Assembly (NCBI RefSeq): GCF_047511655.1
Contig: NC_133390.1
Location: 117,222,083 to 117,286,082 of the forward strand
Length of the DNA stretch: 64,000 bases
Source: Castor canadensis
Taxonomy: Eukaryota; Chordata; Mammalia; Rodentia; Castoridae
Direction of reading: 5' to 3'
Shown here: positions 56,164 through 64,000 of the stretch, piece by piece
Position numbering within the stretch: the stretch's first letter is position 1
How the letters are laid out: every line of letters begins with the position of its first letter
The notes under the pieces: model-generated
The model's database searches: none
The model's input: only the letters and a program-made list of their open reading frames with translations
Told to the model about the DNA's origin: nothing
Translations under genes and position numbers: made by a program

Positions 56164-58040
56164 GTAATGAGGAAAATTCAGGGACTAGAAAGCAAGGTTA
56201 ACATATGAGAGAGGGGCTCTAAAAATGCACATCATGAGGTGAACATCAATACAGGTTTCCTCATTGAGGTTAAAGAAAGACTACCGAGGGTGGTGATGTC
56301 ACTCACTCAACCAATGATGATATTTGGCAAGTTTAATTGCTTGTAAAGTGGGTGACAAAGTGGAGCGAAGCCGGCTCAAAACTTCTTGCACTTGAAGACA
56401 TCAATTTTTCCCTTTGTAAGGCTAAAATTTGTATGAGAAGCCTATCTTTTTTCAGCCCTGTTTGCCTGAGGTCCTGGACAGATATGCCAGGAAAAGTAGA
56501 TAGGCCAAAAAAAATCCTCCCCCATCACACTATTGATATAAAAGATGCCATAAGGCACAAGTTCATTGGACTTACATCGATAGAGTCAATATTCACTGCA
56601 CAGGTATATGTAAAATTCAATGTCATTTATGAAGGAGAGCAAGCACATTTATGGTTCTCCTTGCCTGCCCTCTCTGATGATGCAGCTTGCAGGTGGAACT
56701 AAGGATTTTTCCCCATCATCTTGTTAGTTGACCAGTGCACCGATCCAGGCCATACTCCATCTCTCTTTCTCTTTACCTTGCTCTCACCCCAATGGCAATC
56801 AAGCTGTGCCCAAATCAGAAGAAATTGGTTTAATTTGACTTTTTTCAAAGGAGAACTACATGATGTTGGACCCCACCTTAAAGCTTCTGAATAGGACCAG
56901 CTAGGATGTTGTGGTTTGTAATCTATCTTGACTTTATCTTCTGTTCTCATGAAGTCTCAACAGTCAGCTGGTGGTGAAGAAAGTGAATGAACTCTGCAGA
57001 TTCATCAGGTGAACAGTATTTCCCTCCTCCTATTGATGCATCACACTCACAAGAACTTCTTAGAGACCCTTCACTCCCCTTGGATGGGCTTAAAGTCAGC
57101 CCTGCTCTGGATAGAGCTAGGAATACTCTCATCATGATACAATAAGCCCAACTGGTCTCCCAAGGAAGCCCCCAGTGGTGTGCTCCTCTTCTGTCTGGGC
57201 AGAAGTGTGTCTGTAGGCCACCTGTGAGTCCTATTTTGGTTCAGTTCAGGTGGAGAGATCAGGTGGCTCTAGATATTTGATATTCCTGGTTCCTGATCCC
57301 TGTCTAATACTCTGTGAGCCTGGGCCTCTGTGCAGGCTACAGATCTGCAGGCAGCCAGAAAGGAGAGGGGATCATGAGAACTGAACAGCAACCAGTAGCC
57401 TGTGAGCAGCAGAAGTCTGTGGGATCTCTCTCTTCAGGGACCATCTCATTCCTCCTGCCATGTTCTACTATTTGTGTTTCTTCATCTGCTCTCTGTACAT
57501 CCACATGTGCCAGAATATTTACCCAACTATTTTGAAAATCTGTTAGAGCTTCTGGGTCCCAACTCACATTCTCTGCCTCCTCTTAGAGAGCATTTCCCAA
57601 AATGAAGAAATTTCATTTTCAACCTTGCATATTTGGTGTAGTTTTCATCTTCTGTGGAGCACCAATGCCTGGCATTATAGCTTTAGTCACATGACTGTTC
57701 TCAGAGTTACATGATGGGGCCCCAAATAATTTGTGAGACAAAAGTATACTCACCTTACCACAATCTCCAGAAAAGCCTGTCTTGTTGAGTAAGTGTCTTA
57801 TGGGATAGCAGCTTCATCAAGTATGTAGAAAAATCATTATGTTCTTTTTTCTCTCTCATGCTCATTTTGAACTCTTCCCCAGACAGAAGCATTTGGAATC
57901 TTTAAGAGTCTACTCCTTAAGTCAATTTGTAAGGAAAGCAAAACTCTGTGGTATACCTCACTGCATCTGAATGTATCATAGTAAAATCAGTCCTGACAAA
58001 TTTTGTTCCCCAACAGTTTTAAGTTCTAAGTACCTTTTAA
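56164..58040. other. Region after the NBPF-like exons, no gene identified
   Basis: Open frames at 56337-56702 (plus), 56947-57135 (minus) and 57337-57567 (minus) have somewhat protein-like composition but no family I recognise. No SINE or L1 module is obvious. Confidence 0.4.
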
Positions 58041-59395
58041 AGCTATGACTGTCCTCTTTCCTGTTTTGCATTTCTACTCAGTTCTAGAGAAGCAGAGATA
58101 TTTCTCAACTAAAATGAAATTCACATTTACATGCATTTTCTGTGTGCCATGCCCAATGTGCAGGGAAACCTGTTCACACTTTAGAGCATCAAATCCTCAA
58201 GGACCCCTCTCATGTTCCTGGTGGCATCTCCATGTTAAATCCGAGAATGCTCAGGCTCAACTAGTTACTTATCCTGCCTGAGAATGTTCAACTAGTGTCT
58301 GGTAGTAACCTGGGTGTCATGTCTGCCTGATGTCACAGCTCAGGCTCTGTCCACTGCTGTGCCCCTTGATGTGTCAGGAAATGAGTTGGTTCCTTTCCAC
58401 TACTTGCCTTTTTGTATTATTTTTTCTAACTAATTATTTCAAATAGCTTCAAATTTAAACAGAAAATTTCCCTGAATGGTACAGAGAACTCCTAAGCCCC
58501 CTTGTGGGGACTCCACAAAAACTAACAAAATCAGTCTACTTGGTCCAGGAACAGGGTTATCTCATCCTTCAAGTTTTTTCCTACCATGTGGAGCTAAAGC
58601 TTCATCAGGAACCCTGTGGAAAATCAATCCAGGTTGAAAGGTTCTTGATTCCCACCACCCACTCCTGGCCTAAGGGTTTTTAATTTCGCTCAGAGTCCCA
58701 GTGTGGTTAATGGTTAAAAGCAAGCAGTGTACAATGTAATACAATCCTCTAATGTCATTTAAACTATCCATGGTGAGCACCTTCATGGGGAGACCTGACT
58801 CCATATCCATTCACAAAAGGGACAGAGAGAGAGAGAGAGAGTCAACATTGAGTAGAGGCCCTGTGTGCATCAAAGCTGCCTGGAATTCCCTCCACCTGAT
58901 ACTGTAGAAGATTAAATAGAATGTCCATGTGGGAGCACATGGTTTGGTTTGTCTCAAAACAAAACAGTGAAGGATCAGGAAATAGAATTGAGGGTCACAC
59001 CTGCTATCAGTTCCTGGGCTGGCCAGTTGCTGAGTTGGCCTTGGCCAGGTTATTTGTTTTCTTAGCTAGTTCCATCTCTATTTCCGTACCCTAGAGACCT
59101 GAAAAATAATGTCTATGTCCAATGTTTGTGGCCTCAGTGATGAAGATGATTGCCACAGTCCCTACTCAATTGCAACTGAGCACAGCTTTGACTATGTAAT
59201 ATTGAACCCTTAGATCTTTCTGGTGATTTACACAAGGTGATGTCACAGGGAATTTTTCATCTGAGGTAGAGCAATTTGTCAGTAACAGAATAGATCCTGT
59301 ACCCATAACTTCATTACTTGGCATACCCAGCTTATTTTTCTTGGGTTCCCCCTTTTTGACTCCTTCATATGCAAAGGGCACAAATCATTCTCCTT
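58041..59395. other. Non-coding DNA
   Basis: A GA tract at 58827-58840 is the only repeat noted. No gene. Confidence 0.45.
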
Positions 59396-59725
59396 TTTCT
59401 TTTTTCCTTGCTTGTTTTTTTCCCCACCATAACAAGGTTTGACCTTAGGGCCCCAGGGTGCTAGGCAAGTACTCTACCACTTGGGTTATGACCCCAGCCC
59501 TTTTGCTATTTCTTTGATAGGGTCTCATGATTTTCCCTAGACCATACTTGGACCACAATTTCCACACCTAAACTCCCTCATTGCTGGAATGAAAAACATG
59601 CTCTACCAAGCCAGATTATTGTTGACATCAGGTCTCATTAACGTTTTCTTTCAGCTGACCTCAGACCATGATTTTCCTAATCACTGCCTCCCAACTTGTT
59701 GAGATTATAGACATGGGCTGCCATG
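59396..59725 (-). mobile_element. One or two antisense composite SINEs
   Basis: Reversed tRNA-like ('gggtgctaggcaagtactct', 'ccacttgggttatgacccca') and B1-like modules; a second B1-like 3' end follows near 59640-59715. It corresponds in position to the SINE at 39016-39255 before copy 2. Confidence 0.65.
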
Positions 59726-62700
59726 ACCTGCAAACTCTAGATCTATTAAGACTGAGATTACAGACCTTAAAGTCCACTTATTCTTGGTTGTATTCTATTT
59801 TACTTTGTGTGGTTATCAATGTTAACTACTGGAGTCTCCGATACTTCTGGTGCTAATGTCATGAAGTTAGGGATATGTGGGATAAGGGGCCACAGTCTCC
59901 CATTTGGAGTGTTTCTAGACACATGTGATAACTTCTAGTACTTAATTGTCTTCTTGTCCATCTGGCCTCTCTTTCCTTCTCATTGGCTTCCCAGATCCCC
60001 AGCCAACACTCACCACCTGAGTTCAGTCACTCAGACTCTTGCTTACCTTCCACAGATGCCAACGAATTAAGCCAGTCAGCAAAGGTATGGGGAGAAGCAG
60101 AGTGTGAATCCTGTTTGTTCCTCGTTGCTGTGACTTCTTCTTTGTGTCTAACAAGTCATCTGCTTTTCACAGCAACTTTCTTTCCACTTTCTTCTCATAT
60201 TTCTAAATTATTTCTAATTTCAACTTACTGTAATAGTAATTATAATTATTATATATAATCCCTCCTTATTCCTAAGTAAGTATGTCTTCAGTGCAATAAA
60301 CACATATTATATACTCACTGCATATGCATAATGACAAATGTATCTGGAACATATACATTTTGTGTATGTGACAGATATATATAATATGCATATAGGAAAT
60401 ATGTCATATATTTATGCAAGTTTTGTAAATTCCCGAGTAATCCCAACCATTCATTCTTCAATTTTGAATTTGCATGATTTTCAAAGTCTCTTCCTTCCCA
60501 AAAGCACTGCATATATGTGCTGTAATTTCCTTGTCTTTGCCTTAAATTCTTGGGAGGTAGTATGCTTTACCAATTCTGTTTTTCTTGCATACTTCATACA
60601 TTAGAAGTATCTTTTTCTTTTGTAAATCTTATTATGTAAGAATCATCAACAAACATGCTAATAGCAAAGTATCTGTAGGCTTCATCTCCCCCTTCAACAT
60701 TAGTGGCTGAACCTTCTTTCTTTCTTGATGACCACTTTCTATCCCAGTAAGGTCAGTGATAACAATGGATCATGTTGGCTGTGGTTTAGTTTTAGAGCTG
60801 ACTGTGAATGCTTCTTTTGATGCTCCCAAAGGATTAGTTGACAACCCACATGCATTTCAGTATGGCCTCATTGATGCCACAAATATCCTTAAAGAGATGA
60901 TTATCAAAAGAAAATGACTTTTCAGCAAGGAGAGAATGGCATGCAGATCCCCTTACCTAGTTAAATAGGTAATCACTCCTGTGCCTCTGGATGCAGTTAC
61001 TCCTTATGACTCCCTATGTAGGGTTGGAGCTCATTCTCCTACTGTGTTTTCTCTTCAGGGTTTGTTCTGTCCAACAGATGATGTAAACTTTGTCTGTTCT
61101 TACCTCAAATTTCCATGAACTGCTACCCAGCCAGGCCTTTCAATCTTCATCTGCTCTTTGCAATCTGAACTCTTCTCCTCCCCAAAGATGCTGTCCTGGT
61201 ACTGTAAATCCCACAGGGAAGCCTGGCTGGTTGTCATCTTATTGTACAAAGAACATCTTTTAGGTTGTTACCTACATGAATTTTCTCAGAAACACCACAC
61301 TCACTTGGCTTTTTGCCTTCTCTTTCCTGCTTTCCCAGCTCCATTGCCCCTTTCCTCTGGAAGCATGTCTAATTTAAATCACTTGTGTAGATTATCTTCT
61401 TGTGTCTGCTTTGGGGAACCACCACCAAAACAAACTCAAATTATTCTTAAATTGGACATGCAAATGAAAGTATTCAAATTAAAGACATGGAGCCCTGGTG
61501 ACAAAACTGAAATGCAAACTGAGCTATATGTGGGAGACACAAAATGACCTGCATAAGTGTTGCCTTCAGCAGCATATGTGCAGTCCTATACCAATGTGCA
61601 TGTGTTTTCCAGGAGTCATTATCTGTATCTCATGAACTTGACATTACCTGGAAGATACTAAATGACTCTGGAAAGGGACATCAGTGAAAAAGTTGGCAGC
61701 AAGGGCAGTAATTTAATACTGCACAGATTATGAGCTGCTTAAGCTCTCTATTCTCTCATTTCCTTTTCAAATTTAACATGTCCAGTTAAGAGTCTAAAAC
61801 GCAATGTCATTGAATTTGGATGTCTGAGAATATGAGAGCTTTTACTTCTAACTTTAGGTAAAGAATGTCCAGGGCCAGTAAAAGACCCAACATGAATGCT
61901 AGAATACAGGAGGAGTTTGCATTCACCCAGTGCAATTGACAAGAGAGTGATCTCCCAAAAACTGTCAGAAGGAGGAGTAAAATCCAAAGTGCCAGTTGGA
62001 TAGGAGCCAACCATGAGATGGGGATGTGAAATGAGAGTGATGGAATCACTGGATCCATTCCCTATCTCCAGATCATGTTGCCATGGAACAAGCACCTGGG
62101 GAGGTGAATTTCTTGAACACACACCTGAAAGTCTCACTTAAATAGCCTGGAATGTGTTTGTGGCATCAATGTTTTAAAAATATCCCAGGTAATTCTAATA
62201 TATGGCATAAAATGAGGAACACTATTATATGATGTTCTCAGGGGTCAACATGGAATTGTCACATATATGTGGTTTAGTCCATAGAAAAAGCTGAGCATCC
62301 ACTAGCCATTGATGAAGTCTGTATTCCCTTCTCAAAAAGGCTGTTTTTATACCATAACAAAACATGGAGGTGGATGTGTGAGACCTGTAACTTCTACACT
62401 TGAAAAATGTGTGCACCAAATGTTTTGAATACCAGATTAAATAAGAGGAGTTACACTGAAACTATATGTACAAAACAATTCCTCCAATTGCTCATAAAGA
62501 ATTTAGTATTTTCTTTTTCATTTAAAAAGAAAACTTGTACTTTATATTCCACCATATTAACTTCCCAGTTCACTAATGAAATCAGGACCACAATTGGAAA
62601 GTTTTCCTTTTGGTCAGTGATTTTCATGAAACAAATTCTCCCTCCTTTGAAGGAAATAGAAACTAAAACGAAGGAAATGGTTGTATATTTATACTTCTAT

Positions 62701-64000
62701 GCCATTCTTGACTGCCATAAAATTCTAAAAAGGAACATTTTCTGAAGGAGCATTTTGAGGTAAGAAAAATAAAAAGATGGTAGAGTATACTGAAATACAA
62801 TGCAGTCAGTTTTGCTGTAGGGATTTATGGGTATAGCTATTGGAACTATTCCTAGAAATACTTTGTGGTGTGATTTGGTGTGGAATTGCCTTCAAGAAAT
62901 TAGAGAAAGAGTTGAGCTGTGTTTGAATTCACTATTCTCCCTTCTTTCATTCCATTTTGAGTGAATCCTTTTTCTGGTCATTCCTGATATGCTTTGGAAA
63001 ACCCTCCAAAGCTTTCTAGAGTAGACTTAACCCTCTTGAGCCAAGGCCCCTCAAAATTCAAAGTGCCTGTTGTGCCCTTCATTTAATGCCTTCCTTGTTC
63101 TACCTCAATGTTTATGGAAAGGGTCTGCTCCAGGGTTGTCAGAGGTCATGTGGCTTCAGTTCAAGATCAGCCCCCATCCATCACTTCTGCTCTTTAGTAA
63201 AAGATGGGACTGCACTTAGGTGCTGTCTGAAGCCTCCTGGCTCTCTGTCCTAGGTCTCTGACAATTGTCCACTCACTCTTCCCTTTATGGAGTCATAAGA
63301 AGTATGTTTCTCCCTTCCACAGCAGTCTGTTTCTGAATGTGCAGCATAAGTGCTCAAAACATCCAGAATCCAGAAGTTCAAAAGGCTTTCCTCTTGGTCA
63401 GGATAAAGAGGATGAGGAGTAAGTGGCTGATATCACCAGTTTCTGGGTGGGATAAAGAAGGGGCCCTGAATCCTGCACCACAACTGGATTAAAAGTTCAG
63501 GAGGGTCTCCTATACCTCAATGTGGATTCCACCTTCTCCTACAGCCAGCCCGAGTCTCAATAATATGATTCATTCTCACATAGGAACTCAGGTGGCCCCT
63601 GCCCTCTGCCACAACTGAGCATTAACACCTCCAGTGGCGACTTTCAGCATGCTGAGACCAAGACTCTCATTTGATTTCTCGTCCCCCTGTCAGATAATGA
63701 GTATTGCTGGAACTAAACAAGATATTGTTGATTTGAACAAAACTGCATCACAGGAAGTACCTTTTCCATTAAAGAACTGTAAAACAACAATTGAAGTTAA
63801 AGATGAAACAGAATGCTGAAGAGAGACTTCAGGATCATTGGATTTCATAATCATGAATGCCTCTTGACAATTTTCACTCCTAAAGGCCAGTTTTATTGGA
63901 GAAATCAGTTACTCAGTCTCTAATTGTGATTAGTACCTGACACCAAGATCTAGACCAATAGACACTACTGAAAGATCTTAACCCCAGTCCTAACAATGCA
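59726..64000 (+). repeat. Duplicated unit, copy 3 (runs off the window)
   Basis: It is colinear with copy 2 (39.26-43.8 kb) and lacks the SINE found there. Near its end, after a pyrimidine tract and 'cag' at about 63694, a plus frame reads IMSIAGTKQDIVDLNKTASQ, then EVPFPLKNCKTTIEVKDETEC and stop (63819). The corresponding place in copy 2 (43.5 kb) has stops. This could be the terminal exon of an unrecognised gene. The unit continues past 64000. Confidence 0.82.

Noticed and set aside
1..64000. CRISPR arrays, operons, bacterial or phage genes
   Set aside because: No regularly spaced identical repeats and no compact coding. The repeat content and intron-bearing pseudogenes are those of a mammalian genome.

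Overview
This is a stretch of nuclear DNA from a mammal, very probably a rodent. No intact protein-coding gene is visible. The evidence is the dense interspersed repeats: tRNA-derived SINEs (A-box-like 'gtggctcaagtggtagag', B-box-like 'gagttcaaa'), composites of such a unit with a B1/7SL-like unit, classical ID-type elements, L1 3' ends and a gamma-type endogenous retrovirus. The SINE family resembles what I associate with castorimorph rodents (beaver, kangaroo rat). That is recognition, not a database result. There is no bacterial-style gene organisation, and most open frames are chance frames or repeat remnants.

Layout. 1-12.4 kb: AT-rich non-coding DNA with many SINEs and three L1 3' fragments. 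12.4-15.3 kb: mostly unique DNA with a promoter-like block (14.04-14.70 kb). 15.30-30.24 kb: a large inverted duplication (palindrome). The left arm is about 15.30-22.13 kb, the right arm about 24.76-30.24 kb, and the 2.6 kb spacer contains a second, smaller inverted repeat. Each arm carries one decayed exon of a RalGDS-like gene. The left arm also carries about 1.4 kb of GC-rich minisatellite that is almost absent from the right arm. 30.25-35.3 kb: a third, longer RalGDS-like pseudogene in which at least six exon-sized blocks (REM and start of the RasGEF domain) keep their order and several splice sites. 36.1-36.9 kb: an inverted copy of the 14.04-14.70 kb promoter-like block. 37.3-44.0 kb and 59.4-64.0 kb: three diverged copies of a repeated unit of about 4.5 kb, two adjacent and one distal. 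45-50 kb: L1 and SINE remnants and an unidentified coding-like stretch. 50.5-56.2 kb: exons that look like the NBPF/PDE4DIP (myomegalin) family, split by an endogenous retrovirus (51.2-about 54.9 kb).

The window reads as a segmental-duplication hub. Fragments of signalling-type genes (RalGDS-like) and NBPF-like genes, plus an unidentified unit, have been copied in direct and inverted orientation and then decayed. The strongest structural signals are the palindrome with its asymmetric minisatellite, its outer edges in CA/GT microsatellites, and the pairing of the arms beyond an interrupting third RalGDS-like copy.
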